A DNA stretch of 64,000 nt from Ctena decussata (taxonomy: Eukaryota; Mollusca; Bivalvia; Lucinida; Lucinidae), in contig OZ022507.1 in the NCBI GenBank assembly GCA_963989385.1, forward strand, positions 52,339,400 to 52,403,399, read 5' to 3'. Position 1 is the stretch's first letter, and every line of letters begins with the position of its first letter. Under the pieces are notes generated by a model. It was given only the letters and a program-made list of their open reading frames with translations. It was not told the origin of the DNA and made no database searches. The position numbers and the translations under genes were made by a program. This document shows, piece by piece, positions 10,619 to 23,055 of this stretch.

Positions 10619-11787
10619 TGTAACGGCCCTTTTGAACTGTATTTCAGTTTATATTATGCCGTCTCCCAGAGAGGCGGAGAAAAAATATACTTACTTCAAG
10701 CACAGTACGCCCTTGCCCTTCTTTTATCCAAATAAGTAGGACGCCCCGGCACTGGAAGTTATAACCAGCATTATCGCCCGACCACAACCCCCTTTGTATA
10801 TAGAATGATGGAAAAATATCCTTAAATCATCCGTTACTCATTCTTATCAGGAATGCTATATTGCTTCGGAAACCACCAGTATATTAAAATATACTACTCT
10901 CTTTGATTCTTAATATTTTATAAACTAGTAAAGTCACGAGTTAACTGTAACATTTCACGAAGATTGCAAAATACGTATACAGAGAATTGAATTATTTGAG
11001 AATGAATGATAGGTTTGCGAGTGACACTTTTCCATTGTACGAATTTCAGGTTAGCATCTAAATTACAATTCGAGAGGTGCATGGCATACACTGTCATGCT
11101 TCTCTAGAATTATAAGTGAGATGACGCCATAGGTCTGCAACCATAGCTACCATGGAATTACCAGCTGTTGTGCTTAGTACCTTGGCAGAATGACGTGTTT
11201 ATGACTTCGCTTTGAACTCTTAGTTGCTATAGTAACAGATCTATGACGTCAGTTGTATCAGAGCATTGCATACAGTGTATGTCGTGCTCCCCAATTTTTC
11301 AGGTCACACAAATAATTATTCTCAAGTCATATAATTCCGTGTAATATATGCTCAGCTTCTACACTTAAAAAAATATAATATATTGCTCTCGGTTCTTGAT
11401 CTTGAATAGTCTGTTAAATCAAAGTATGACTGGAATCATTGAGAATCGCATTTTTGCAGTCTATTAATCCTGGTTGTTTTAGTTATTCATTTGCAATGCG
11501 TACTGTTGGAAAGAATACATTTAATTTCTAGCTAATATAGCTAGAAATTCTGGTTCACTAGCAGTTTAGGGGGTGGTCGGGTCGGGCGATGGTGTCGGGA
11601 AACTTTCAGTGCCGGGGCGTCCTACTAATTTGAATGACGTTAGGGCAATGGCATACCGTGCTTGCAGTAGGTGCGGGTGAGGTTGTTTGGATAATTATTT
11701 CTCTTTTCTCCCTACCCACCGTCTCTCTCTCTGGGAGACGGTGCGATAAAGGCGGAAACACAGTCATAAAGGGCCGTTAAACAACAA
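10619..11787. repeat. 1.17-kb TIR element
   Basis: Inverted ends of about 180-215 bp: taacggccctttt... ccgtctcccagagag... then taggacgccccggcactg on the left, all mirrored in order at 11570-11787. The interior shows further weak inverted symmetry near 11070-11280 and no coding frame. Confidence 0.75.
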
Positions 11788-12052
11788 CAACAACTAACGT
11801 TATCATTTTTGTAAACTATGTACATGTAGATTGTTTGGTCCAAACATTCTGGTTAACAATATTTAAAAAAATATACAGCCTATTGATTTTTGTTTGTTAT
11901 GTTTTGTGAGATAGACATGTATTCATGTTGGTAGTTAAGAATTTTACGAAATTAATATTTGAGCTTTTCGAGACAGTATTAAGCACAGTTGTTGACTGAG
12001 CAGTAGTATCGCATTGTCCATGGGACATTGACGTTCTATGTACATTATTATT

Positions 12053-12178
12053 AACTTACCAGACCCACCCCCCTTCCCCCAACCCCCTTTTCCATCCCAA
12101 CTTGATTTTCATATAAAGAGAACGAACTTCGTTCTCTTTTTAAGAAAATCTGGTCTTTGAGGGGTTTCTGGTAAGTTA
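12053..12178. repeat. short foldback element
   Basis: Inverted ends aacttaccaga / tctggtaagtta, with an inner hairpin agagaacgaacttcgttctct at about 12117-12138. Confidence 0.65.
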
Positions 12179-12318
12179 GTAATGATCGAACATGTAAATT
12201 GTCAGTGTCCTGTGCATTGTCTGAAAGGGTGTTTTTGAAGTGTATTTGAACATTTTCATGTATTTCCATTTTTCATGGATTTTCATTTTTTTTCATGGGT
12301 CTCATGGGGCGATTTCTT

Positions 12319-12463
12319 GCCCAGAGGTTATAAAACTTGAGTACATTCTCAAACTCAAAATAAAGCACACTGATTGGCTGCTTCCGAGCATGCTCGGAAG
12401 CAGCTAATCAGTGTGCTTTATTTTGAGTTTGAGAGTATTCTCAAGTTTTATAACCTCGAACCC
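12319..12463. repeat. near-perfect 145-bp palindrome
   Basis: Arms read ataaaacttgag...ctcaaactcaaaataaagca and meet at a central gagcatgctc. A single arm recurs at 14863-14930, in line with a foldback MITE. Confidence 0.85.
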
Positions 12464-12469
12464 TTTTTT

Positions 12470-13079
12470 TTCCCTGGAAGACGTTGTTCTTCCGAAGTGG
12501 TGTCTTCATTACCTTTCAGAGGTGACCTTTATTGAGAAGGACGGCAGGAATGAGGGTAGCAGAGTTGCCCTTCCTGAAAGTTTAATCATATACCTTAAAT
12601 ATTTTGATGTTCATTAACATTTTTGTGGACATTGCATTTCAGTTTGCATATTTTGCGATTTAGACACTAATATGCACTTTATTAATCATTTTATCAAATC
12701 GTCACTTTATACTTAAATGACGAATGTTCCAGCAGCATATAGAAGTAGTTTCATTTATTTTACATGAAGTTGGAACATGCTACATGAAATTTTATAAAAA
12801 CTCTAAATGATTTCCGGACACAATTTGACTTCAGCATTTGTTAACGATAACCACTGGTCTTTATGATAGTGTGTATCAAATTAGCGTCCTGAGATAAAAC
12901 GTTTGAATACTGAGTCTACTATTTTTTTTGCAACAAAATGTTAGGGGTATTAAAACCAAAGTCCTGGGTGTTATACACCCCGAAGATTTGGTACAAGTAA
13001 AGAGTCAGAATCACTTCTTTGTTTAGGGAATTTTCATACTTGCTTACGTGTTATTGGACATTCTTCATTTTCTTTTTTT
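12470..13079. other. intergenic, nothing identified
   Basis: AT-rich; no gene or repeat family recognised. Confidence 0.45.
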
Positions 13080-13915
13080 ATGCCCCCGCCATTAAATGGC
13101 GAAAGGGGATATAAAGTTTACCCTGTCCATGTGTACTTTTGTTTGTGTTTGTGTGTTACCAGAATTATGTCCCGGTCCATAAGTATGTCCTGCATGATAG
13201 GATTTCAAAATTATTTGGCATAAATGATCACAATGACAAGACGATGTGTTGTGTGCAAGAACCATGTCTCTAGCTCAAAGGTCAGTCACATTCGGTACAT
13301 AAAGTTTGGGCATAGGCCTTAGTGAATATGATTGTGTCCGGCCCAAATAATCATCACGATAAGACGAAGTGTCGCGTTTAAGACCCATGTTGTTAGCTTG
13401 AAGGTAAAGGTCACACTGCGCATGCAAACTTTATACATAGGTCATGTTTGTGTCCGGTTTATACCTTTGACCTGCATAGTGGGATTTCAAAATTATTTGG
13501 CATAAATAATTATCATGAAAAGAGGATGTGTCACGAGCAGAACGATGTCACTAGCTCAAAGGTCAACGTAGCATTTGGCACTTTAACTTTGTGCATAGGC
13601 TTCAGTGAAAACGTTTTCATGTCCATGAAGGGACATATTTGGCATTTTTGGCATAAATGATCATCTTGACAAGACGATGTGTTGTATGCAAGAGCCCTGT
13701 CGCTAGCCTAAAGGTCAAGGTCACAGTCTGCACTTTAACTTTGTGCATAGACTAAAGCGAGAACCACAACTTTTTCCTGCATGGTGGGATTTCAACATTA
13801 TTTGGCAAGATGATTCGTTGCAGTCAATGGCCATGTCACTAGCTTAAATGTCAATGTCCTAGTGCGTACTAAAGCTGTACGAATAGGCCATAATGAAAAC
13901 ATGTTTGTATCATAT
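13080..13915 (+). repeat. tandem array, diverged ~140-165-bp units
   Basis: About five units share ggatttcaaaattatttggc, ataaatgatcatc and a caaggtcaca-like end. The array begins with a G/C-rich segment (atgcccccgccattaaatgg). Small frames inside are by-products of the repeat. Confidence 0.65.
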
Positions 13916-14327
13916 TCATGACTAATTTGCCTGAAATGTAAGTCACTTTGACCCAAGTTAAGAGTTTCTTGATCCTCACAATGCCAGTACCTTAATCAAG
14001 GTGCAATCTTACTCAAGGCACTAAGCGGTTCATCCGTGTCTGATGAACACATTTCTGGTCTTATTTGTTTTAGTGAAGCCATATTTCAGTGATCAGGAAA
14101 GATTAATCTTATATGCATACTAAATATATTTAGACAATTTTGGAAACGGGTGAATGTAGAAATAATAATATCAGTAAAAAAAGCCTTAAACTTGCAGATT
14201 CTGTCAGAAAGTCATGACACAAATATATGACTAGTTGCAATAATAGTTATTTTAAAACTCGAGTTAACACCCAAAACTGACAGATAGAATCTATCATTAA
14301 ACTGAAAAATAGTTATGGAAACACGTT

Positions 14328-14545
14328 TTTGAAGGGTGTCTGATTTGTCAGTGCATTATCTTTAATGTTTTTGAAAGGTTCTGATTCGTCAGGGCATTAT
14401 CTTTTACGTTTTTGTTTTGAAGGATATTTGATTTTTCAGTCAGTGCATTATCTTTTACGTTTTTGACAGGTTCTGATTTGTGAGTGCATAATCTTTTATG
14501 GTTTTTGAAGGATATCTGATTTGTCAAGGCATTCTCTTTTTAATA
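14328..14545 (+). repeat. ~55-bp tandem repeat
   Basis: Four drifting units share ctgatttgtcag, gtgcattatcttt and acgtttttga. Confidence 0.7.
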
Positions 14546-14862
14546 ATGAAGTTTTCTTCCTCATATTCTGTGATATGTTCATATTCGTTTAGAAAGATGT
14601 TATATTTTTATCATTTCATAAATAGTATTTCTTTGAGATAAAATGTGGGCTACTGTTGACACTATTTGAAGCCCATATTTTACTTTTTTTTCACTGCCTG
14701 CTCAGGTCTGAAATTCTGCTTGATTTATTTTTACCCAAGTACACCAGTATAATTTCTTAAATTATTGGCTGAATTGCTTGACTGGCAGACTATGTGTACA
14801 TGTCGATTTTACAGTTTTCCATGCACATACAGATGCTAGATTTTGCTGCGAATCTGGGTTCG

Positions 14863-14930
14863 AGGTTATAAAACGAGTATAATCTCAAACTCAAAATAAA
14901 GCACACTGATTGGCTGCTTTCGTATGTGTC
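14863..14930. repeat. single arm of the 12319 palindrome
   Basis: Matches one arm of 12319-12463 including caaactcaaaataaagcaca and gattggctgctt. Confidence 0.75.
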
Positions 14931-15094
14931 TTAAGGCATCTTGTTTAATTTTCTTGCATAATATTTGAAAACAGAACTTCAGAACTGTCATAAGGGATAA
15001 CATACAGCTTAACGAAGATAAACACTGTACTCTGAGTACCACAAAGAGTATAGGTCAGAGCCAGCTTTGGCTCGCATAACTAACTGTACTGATG

Positions 15095-15166
15095 CAATCG
15101 GAACACCGCTCGGCTTATTCCGTGATTCAACTGATTCACAGAATTGACCGAGCGGTGTTCCGATTG
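15095..15166. repeat. hairpin, 72 bp
   Basis: Arms caatcggaacaccgctcgg and its complement enclose a loop with the word gattcaactgattcac. Confidence 0.8.
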
Positions 15167-15334
15167 TGTATTGATGGTAAGGCTGTTCCTGATCCTGTGT
15201 TGTTTGCTCCTGCGTTAATTGTTATTCATTATGTCACATCACATGTAGTATAAATATTATATTGGTCATCCTTGAGTTTGTAATGGACTATTATGTAATG
15301 CATTTGTGTTGTTTTTCTACATTATGCTTTTATT

Positions 15335-16185
15335 TAAGGTGGTGATAATCACTGATTTGGGGCGAAGTAAAAAATCAGCATAAAATGCTGAAAATATAAC
15401 AGATCTTCCCTAAAACTAGCAGATGCCTTCTTTATGTTGTTTCTCACGATTCAGAATCCAAAAATGCAGGACTTGTTGAAATTAAAAAGGGTTTATATAA
15501 GAAAATTTCAAAGGATAATTTTGTGCGCAAAAATCTGAAAAATAATCATCGTTATTAAATTTTTTTTCTAAATATTGGGAAACTAAAAATAATTACCATA
15601 ACTGTCCCAAAATTGGAACAGTTTGGTTTTACAGTGCAGTAATGTGCCCCAAAACTGCAAATGGGATGGCAAATAGTGTAGACCCTGATCAAACTGCTCC
15701 TGTCTGATCTGAGTTTGCACTTTTTGCTCAGCCCTAACTGTCCCAATATATAGACCTTTTACGGTATACTGCGAGTATGATAAAGGTATAACTGCTCTAC
15801 CTGTATTTAATTAATGCAGGCAGTGTACATGCACCACACATGGTCAGACATTTGAGAAAAAGTGACTGTTTTCATCTGGTTTACCTTACAAATTTGAGAA
15901 AGAGTTGGAAAAAAATTTGCCAGGACGCTCTTTTTAATGCATCAAAGAAACTTCAGAGCTAAGTATATTTTCAAGAATGAAGTTAATTTTCTAGATTTCT
16001 GCGCACAAAATTACCCTTTGAATTTTCCATATAAAACACTTTTTAAGAGCATGTCCCTCTATTCTGTATTCTAAACTGTAGAGAACAACAAAAATAAGAA
16101 GTTAGCAAACTTTCAGGGAGGTACGTTAATTTTTCATAGTTTTATGCAGATTTTTGTATTTATCACAAATCACCACCTTAATTGA
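15335..16185. repeat. ~850-bp element with long imperfect inverted ends
   Basis: Starts taaggtggtgat and ends with its complement; arms share aatcagcataaaa, a tctacagtttagaatac-like word and a gcgcaaaaat word. A second element has landed inside at about 15590-15775, and a further partial copy of the inner arm follows at 16196-16400. Confidence 0.65.
15590..15775. repeat. palindromic MITE nested in the 15335 element
   Basis: Carries the gtgtagaccctgatcaaact / gatctgagtttgcac signature shared with 16832-17053. Confidence 0.5.
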
Positions 16186-16473
16186 TTGGTATTAAATTGA
16201 AAAAAAAAGAAGAAAAAAAGACTAAACCATGAAAATACAATGAGTTACATGTCACCCTAAAACTTAGCAGGCTTTTACCTTTTATTGTTCTCTACAGTTT
16301 AGAATACAAAATGAGTGACATGTCGATGAAAAAAAAAGGGTCTATTATGGTTATTTGCAGCACAAAAATTTTAAAAGATAGCCATCATTGTTGAAAACGC
16401 GTTTAGGTCTTAGGGTTTCTCAGTACATTGAGAGGCGTGTCCTATCAATAACTTTCCCCCACTCTTTCTTAAA

Positions 16474-16659
16474 TGAGTCGTGACATGACAAAACCAACAA
16501 CGTGGCATGTTCACCCAGCGAGGACTAATATCAGCCAGGGCATCCACCCAGTCTGATTAAAATCTTCGCTGTAGGCATGGAGGTAGCATCTGCCTAGGCT
16601 GATCTGAGTTTTTGCTGTGAGCACATGCCACTTTGTTGGTTTTGTCGTGTCGCAGCTCA
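16474..16659. repeat. MITE family D, copy 2 (internally deleted)
   Basis: Ends tgagtcgtgacatgaca and its complement, flanked by AA on both sides. It lacks about 50 bp of the middle found in the 238-bp copies. Confidence 0.8.
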
Positions 16660-16831
16660 AATCCGTTTGTACAGATGAAAATAGCTTGTTTCGAATGTTC
16701 AACCATGTAAGTTGCATATATAATTGCTGACAAATGGATGGATTCATTGAATATGGAGCAGGTATGTGAACCTGTATGACACATACAGTATAGATGGTAT
16801 ATTACTGTGACCATACTGTTGTGTAAATGAA

Positions 16832-17053
16832 ATACCGTAATGACCCTAGAACTTTTGACACACGATTTTTGGACAATTATTGTTCCAAAATTCTTAGAAA
16901 GTGGATTTTACGTACGTTAATGCATCCAAATGATGTTTAGTGAATGGCAAACGTTGTAGACCCTGATCAAACTGCTCCTAGAGCAGTTTGATCTGGGTCT
17001 ACAATGTTTGCCCAGACCTGTCTGTCCAAATATTTAGGGTCATTACTGTAATT
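16832..17053. repeat. palindromic MITE (cagtaatgacccta ends)
   Basis: Inverted ends ccgtaatgaccctag / complement of cagtaatgaccctaaatat. A central perfect hairpin, actgctcctagagcagt, sits between gatcaa and ttgatc. Confidence 0.75.
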
Positions 17054-17097
17054 CAACTTTGAGATAGTAGTAGACTCATCTGTGCTGTCTAGATACT

Positions 17098-17572
17098 AAA
17101 ACTGGTCAAAATAAGTTAAGCCCCAGCCGAAAATTTTCCATAGACTTAATGCAAAAACTTCCATGTTTGTTTTAACATAACTTTTTACTGAATAAAGATT
17201 TTTGCATAAAATTTTCAGCGAAGTAGCAGCAATGTGTCTCCTCAACATGTGCTAAGTTTCACTTATATTGATAAATATTCTATAGAGCCTCACAAATTTC
17301 AGTAAATGTCCCGTTTCCGTTCCCTATCATTCCTATAGTAAAACTGGCAAAAATATGGGTATTCTTGGAACATTAAGCACATATCCAAAGGCAATCGGTA
17401 TTTTCAGTTGAAACTTTGTGTAATTACACCCAAGATACTGTTGTCTTATTTGAGTTGAGTTGGAGTGTTCAATTGTTTTAGACATTTTTGAAATAAACAA
17501 CTAAACATTGGAAATTTAACATTTTGCCTATGGAAAAGACTGACATGGGGCTTAACTTATTTTGACCAGTTT
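17098..17572. repeat. 475-bp element with perfect 27-bp inverted ends
   Basis: Starts aaactggtcaaaataagtta and ends with the exact complement; 27 bp match without a mismatch. The interior is AT-rich and non-coding. Confidence 0.85.
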
Positions 17573-17825
17573 ATTTTGGGCGCAGGCTACTTCTTTTGTG
17601 TCAGTTTATACATGTACTAATAAGGAACAAGTTATGGATAAGACATTACTCTTAATGCCTTGAAGTACATGTATCCACACACCTAAATACATTTTCTATA
17701 ATGATGGCAATTTATCCTATATGTGCCGCAAATAACCCATCTTCATGGCTGCGTTGTACAATAAGAAAACGTAAGAAACTGTACTAATTGCTAGGCTTTT
17801 ATGTATGGTAGAGTCGGGTAACTTC

Positions 17826-18006
17826 GGACAAGGGTAAATTCGGACATACCATTGCAAACAGTAAAAATCCAGATGCTGAGCCGTCTCCTTAGGATTTTCA
17901 CTGTTTGCCCAGTTAATTTTGCTTTAATTCCAAACAACTGACATACAAAGGAAACAATGCCACTGTCCGAATTTACCTACTGTCCGAATTTACCCGAATT
18001 TACCCT
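17826..18006. repeat. MITE with gggtaaattcggaca ends
   Basis: The word ggtaaattcggaca (left, 17844-17857) faces complementary tgtccgaatttacc words (17970-18000). The middle carries atccagatgctgag...ggattttcactgtttgcc. Confidence 0.6.
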
Positions 18007-18339
18007 ATATATAATATGAGACCAAGTCATTCTGTTTTCATAAATATAAATAAAATTGATTTGAAAGAACTTACTCTTTTTGTTTCAGCTCCTCAGAGAA
18101 TTTCAAAAGAAGAGCCTCTGTGTGTGTGTTTGGGAGGGGGGAGGCGGGGGGGGGGGGGAAGAATTTTTCTCTTGTTTGTCTGTTCATCTCATCTGTCAAT
18201 TTAGTATTCAATTGCATTTGTACAGATTGTTCGTTTAATTTTACCGCATTCGTATCTCTGTGTGGCTGTTTATCAGGGCTTTAGATCTTACCGAAGGTAT
18301 TGACCGGGACTGAAACAGTATATAATGCACTGCATGCAT

Positions 18340-18423
18340 CTTCGCAAGCCAAGAGTATGAAGTCCACTCTGTTCGTTACGTAACGAACAAAGAGGACTTA
18401 GTACCCTTTGCTTGCGAGGATGC
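18340..18423. repeat. hairpin
   Basis: Arms from catcttcgcaagc to gcttgcgaggatg enclose a perfect ttcgttacgtaacgaa core. Confidence 0.75.
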
Positions 18424-18504
18424 ACCTCTTGTAGTTCTCTTGTTTACAGTTGATCATAGGATCAGTACTCCACTTACAGCTACGATTCCTTTCCAAATCA
18501 CAAT

Positions 18505-18742
18505 TGAGCCGCGATGCGACAAAACCAACAATGTGGTTGTGCGCCCAGCGCAGACTCAGATCAGCCTGGGCATCCGCCCAGTCTGATCAGAGTCTTCGCT
18601 GTCCGCAGGAAGATAGGTTAGACCCTTAGCTACCCTTTAAGCGGTTAGGGAAGACTCTGCTCAGACTAGGCAGATGCCCAGGCTGATCTGAGTCTGCGCT
18701 GGGCGCACAACCACATTGTTGGTTTTGTCGTGTTGCGGCTCA
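18505..18742. repeat. MITE family D, copy 3
   Basis: 238 bp, the same length as the 9982 copy, with the ends tgagccgcgatgcgac and complement. The flanking dinucleotides do not match. Confidence 0.85.
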
Positions 18743-19037
18743 CATTATCCAGCGCCACTGACATGTCCATACCTCGAGAGACAATTGGCTTCGGCCTTTT
18801 GATTTTTCTCATCTGAAGCATAGTTGCACATATTTTACGAAAAAAATAAGTAAATAATAATGATAAAAATAATAAATAATAAGTAAATAAAGAAATAAAG
18901 AAAAAGAGAGAGAAAAAAGGCAACGTTTGTTTTTACAATATCTTCGTTAAGAATCACATGCTGTTTATAAAATCCAAACACATGCTGTTGTGACTACATT
19001 GTGTGCAACATATAAGGCTTCTGCGGCTGTTTATAAG

Positions 19038-19216
19038 CCTGAGAGTGACAAAAACGCAGACGACAAAATTTACCCCTGCCAAATCTAAATAAATAATAAA
19101 AAAAAAAAAAAGATTCGTCCGAGCTATATCATATCATTTAGAAGAATTCAAGACTAGAGGACAAACAGTAAAGATTTAGATGAGGCGGCTCACCTGGATC
19201 TACGCTGTTTGCAAAT
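19038..19216. repeat. TTAA-type MITE family E, partial
   Basis: Shares cagacgacaaaattta and the gatgaggcggctca / ctggatctacgctgtttgc core with the copies at 42545-42755, 43195-43403 and 59520-59764. The ends are eroded. Confidence 0.55.
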
Positions 19217-19283
19217 GTATATATATATCTATATTTTCCATGTTTGGTGCATCGACGTCAGTATGTCTTCATTTCGACGTGGT

Positions 19284-19558
19284 TGGTTGGTTGGTTGATT
19301 TGATGCTTAACGTCCACGGTAAACAGCTAAGGTCATGTCGGGACGGTCAGTTAACCTAACCACACTATTCCTGGGCAGGCTTAGACCTCCTAAGCGGTTA
19401 ACCAGTACTAAGTGCACATACTTTCGCCGGTAACTGACAACTGCCCTTCTTGAATCAGCGGAAGGAGACACGAAAGTTTGTGGCCAGACCGGGTTTCGAA
19501 CCCAGGACCTCTGACTTATAAGTCAGGTGCCCTACCGATTGCGCTACGCGGCCCGGCT
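19284..19558 (-). mobile_element. tRNA-derived SINE with 13-bp target-site duplication
   Basis: On the minus strand a tRNA-like head (19558 down to about 19487) has an A-box-like tagcgcaatcgg and a B-box ggttcgaaaccc. A conserved body and a simple (caac)n-like tail follow. The perfect duplication atttcgacgtggt flanks it at 19271-19283 and 19559-19571. A tRNA finder may flag the head; it is not a functional tRNA gene, because the anticodon stem-loop is off by one. Confidence 0.9.
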
Positions 19559-19789
19559 ATTTCGACGTGGTGTGCAGTAGTAGATTTCAATTCTCGTATT
19601 GACGTGATCCCTGCACCTCAGCGGAACGAATCCATAGCCGCAGCCGAGCGTCCGTCCCTGTCCTCGTCGAATGTCGTTGGTAGCCGCGACCATAGGGAGA
19701 CTCTTCCTGGAAGCACCACTCATCATCAGGTATTCTTCTTAGCAACAACGACCCTTGTTAGGGCCACACCGTCGATGTATGTTCGCCGC

Positions 19790-22700
19790 CACGTGACTGG
19801 ATTGCCACGTGGCGTTGCCACTCCTTCTCCACGCTGAGGTCTACACACGCCTGGTAAACTATCACAGGTACCTCCGCGGAGGTACCGATAAAATGTTGTG
19901 ACAGGCATCCGGAGCTACCTGTGACGGACCAAAAATAAACAAAAAACGGTAGGTATTCGTCTTTTTTGATAAAATACATTGGTTTAAACATATTTTATTT
20001 TCAAAATACACATAATAACATACAAATAACACAATTACACAAAGCAATAGGATCAGAACGAAAGCTGGTAGCTTATATAGCTCTTCTCCTGGAATAAAAT
20101 ACATTATAACCTGGGGGTTTATTGAAAATCAAAGAATGCTATTCGACCCTTATATACATTAAGTTTTGTCACACGGTATATCCCCGGGAACTTTACATAT
20201 ATACAGAAGATATGACTTTTGAAGTGGCTTTAAGGTCAGGCGAAAGTACTCAAAACAAGAACAAATCGGTTGTTTTAGGTCCTAAATGCACTTTTCTTGC
20301 ATAAGAATCTGTTGATCTGGATACACTGACGTAAAGTAAACCTCCTTGCCCAAATATAAATGCCGATAAACTCCAAATGAGGCTGGATCGGTAAAAAAAC
20401 AACTGGAGGTGCCTGTGATGTAAGAAAATATAGCGAAAATCTGAAGATTTATAGCGGTTGCAAATATTGATATTCTTCATCTCTAGACCACTGCCTTGAT
20501 AGGATCGTTAATTCAACGTCTCAATTATCTATCATAATGCGAATATCAAGCATAGTTTTGTTAAAACGACAGACAATGGTCATGAACTTATACGATCAGA
20601 TTATACATCCTGCTCTAAAAGTAAAAAGTATGCAAAGACCAGGAACTGAAACAATCAAAATCCAAATCCAGCCCTCAAACCATAGTTGGAAACAACTAAG
20701 ATTACAAATAATCAAGATACAGAGAACATATGGCCAACCGAGTGAGCAGCTTGTTCCCGAAAGGTGGCCACTCAGCAACCCAAACCGAACCAAAAATAAT
20801 AAGAACATACATAAGGTAAAACATCACAGAAAGTCTGACACCAAAAACAGGCAACAGAGAACCACAACAGAACTACCGCCTTGGAACGGTCAGTAATGAA
20901 TTACTGGGGGGCTTAAATCGATTTTACAGGCCCAACCTCACCCTCAGTTTCTGAAGTGGTACAAAACATTTAGTTGGTTGTTCGGTTCGCATAAAAACCA
21001 AGATGGAAGTAAGTATACGTTGACCATAGTCATAGTCCATAAAAGACACGCATGGTAAACCGAATAAAGAGCTCTTTCCCAGACAGGTGGAAATTCACCT
21101 ACCCCAAATGAAAACAACGCTAACTTCTGTTTTACCTATTTTATATTTTAAATTACAAAAGTAACCAGAATGCAAAGTGAGCAGCTGTACAGGACCTTAC
21201 TGCCAGAAGACTACAGACAAGCGGACAGTGGAAGACGTAACATTGATGCTTCACAACAGAAATCCAAAATCCAAAACAGATCATCTCAAAGTTAAAGTCT
21301 CCGTATCTGTTAGTCAAACATTGACGAGTTGTACGTAGCTGTTGAAAATTTACTGCCTAATTCAGTATTAGAATAGTTATGAAATGCGCTTAAATAAGAG
21401 GCAGCGTTTTTGTGAATGGTGATGACTGCCTGTTAGTCATTCCAGATCGTTAGAAATTGTCGAGGTCACACGCCACTCGAAACGTTTGCAAAAACAACGT
21501 TTCAGAAGATGACTTTTATGTAGTAAAAGTGCTCTTTTGTTACCAAATTTGATGCAGTGGCTGTTCGGAGACTTTGAATTACACGTTATTTGCAGTAAGA
21601 TTCCGATCACTTCAATATACTAAACGGTGTAATACTGAGAACATGTCACCTGCCGATGATGTAATCTGTAGGCCTTACGGGTGTTTTTGGATTCTAGCGC
21701 CAATAATTCAAAACTACCCTGACTGAATCACTTGTAGCACCTATCACTCCAGTTACCACAAAGTTAACACATACAGCGAGCGTCATACGACACATGCGAG
21801 CGACACGGGTGAGGTACCAAAAGGATCAACACTATAGATACCTGTACGTGTATGCCTGTTGACGGGTATCGGCAATTTTGACAATTTGACACACCATACG
21901 TGTAGCTGACTTGACGTGTGACCTCGACAATTTCTGACAAGTTGGAACGACTCATAGCCAGCACATCCCGATCACAGTCATCACCAGTCACAAAATGTTG
22001 ACTCCTATTTAAGCGCACATTTCATAACGATTCTAACACTGAATTAGGCAGTTAATTTTCAGCAACTATGTGAAATTCGTCCATGTTTGACTAACAGAAG
22101 CGGAACAAATTGGGCAATAACTCATTGAGATGGTGTTTTAGAAATTTTAACATGGAATTTCATGATATACGCATTATGATAGCTTAATGGGACGTTGAAT
22201 GAATGATTCTTTCCAGGCAGTGGTGTAGAGAAGATGTCAATATTTCCTGCTGCAATAACTACATGTATTCAGATTTTCACTATATTTGCTTACATCACAG
22301 GCACCTCCACACCATTGCAGGCACCTCCAGCTGTTGTTTTGAAAAAATCAAGCCTTATTTGTAGTCAATCGACATTTACATTTGAGCAAGGAGGTTACCT
22401 TAACCCCAGTGTGCCGAGAAAAACAGATTCGTATGCAAGATCACTGCAATTAAGACCAAAAACGGCCGAATTCTTTATGTTTTGAGTACTGTGGGCTGAC
22501 ATCAAAGCCACTTCAAAAGTCGTATCTTTGGTTAATATGGAAAGTTCAGGGGGATATAATGTGTGACAAAACTTTATGTCTGTAAGGGTCGAATAGCACT
22601 TTTTGATTTTTAATAAACTCCCTGGTTATTTTATATTTGGTCAAAAAAGAGGAAAACCTATCGTTTGTTGTCATTTTTGGACAGTCACAGGCAGCTCCAG

Positions 22701-22800
22701 GTGCCTGTCACAACTTTTTATCGGTACCTCCGCCGGAGGTACCTGTGATAGTTTACCAGGCGTGCTACATCGTCCGAGTTCCGAAGGAGCGACGTGGTGT
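19790..22800. repeat. ~3-kb nested foldback element
   Basis: The outer arms 19790-20560 and 22140-22800 are inverted copies (shared: cggtacctccgc, gcacctcca, cacttcaaaagtcgtatc and a tatcataatgcg word). Inner arms 21300-21480 and 21890-22100 are also inverted (shared: tgttagtcaaaca, gaaattgtcgaggtcacacg). The left side carries an extra ~720 bp (20570-21290). Mirror frames at 20250-20480 (-) and 22300-22485 (+) give similar peptides ending in TDSYAR...PKT. Whether this is coding or arm homology is open. Confidence 0.65.
19981..20093 (-). mobile_element. 113-bp retro-insert with 12-bp target duplication
   Basis: Flanked by perfect ataaaatacatt at 19969-19980 and 20094-20105. It is absent from the matching place in the right arm of the foldback (about 22640), which gives the empty site. 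On the minus strand it ends near an AATAAA word. A second copy lies at 23056-23165. Confidence 0.7.
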
Positions 22801-23055
22801 GCCTGCTGGGTTAGACGTTATATACAGACCGTATTTATTCAGTTATAAGACAGGAGATTACCCTTCAAAATTTACTGCATATGATTTCAGTCGTGTGTAA
22901 TACAACGATAACATGTTTTTTTCTTCATCTCCCCAAAAAATTCTAAAGATCTAGAACCGTCTTATGACAAGACTGATCTCGATCTTTGGGCCTGATTGTT
23001 TATTAGAAAGCGAAAAAACGCCTGCAAACGAAGAAAAATGATAATGATTAAGATT

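Noticed and set aside
19487..19558. tRNA gene (minus strand)
   Set aside because: It is the head of a SINE with target duplication and conserved body; the anticodon stem-loop is not regular.
20537..20896. 119-codon open frame as a gene
   Set aside because: Lys/Gln/Asn-rich composition from AT-rich DNA, no similarity recognised, lies in the unpaired part of a foldback element.
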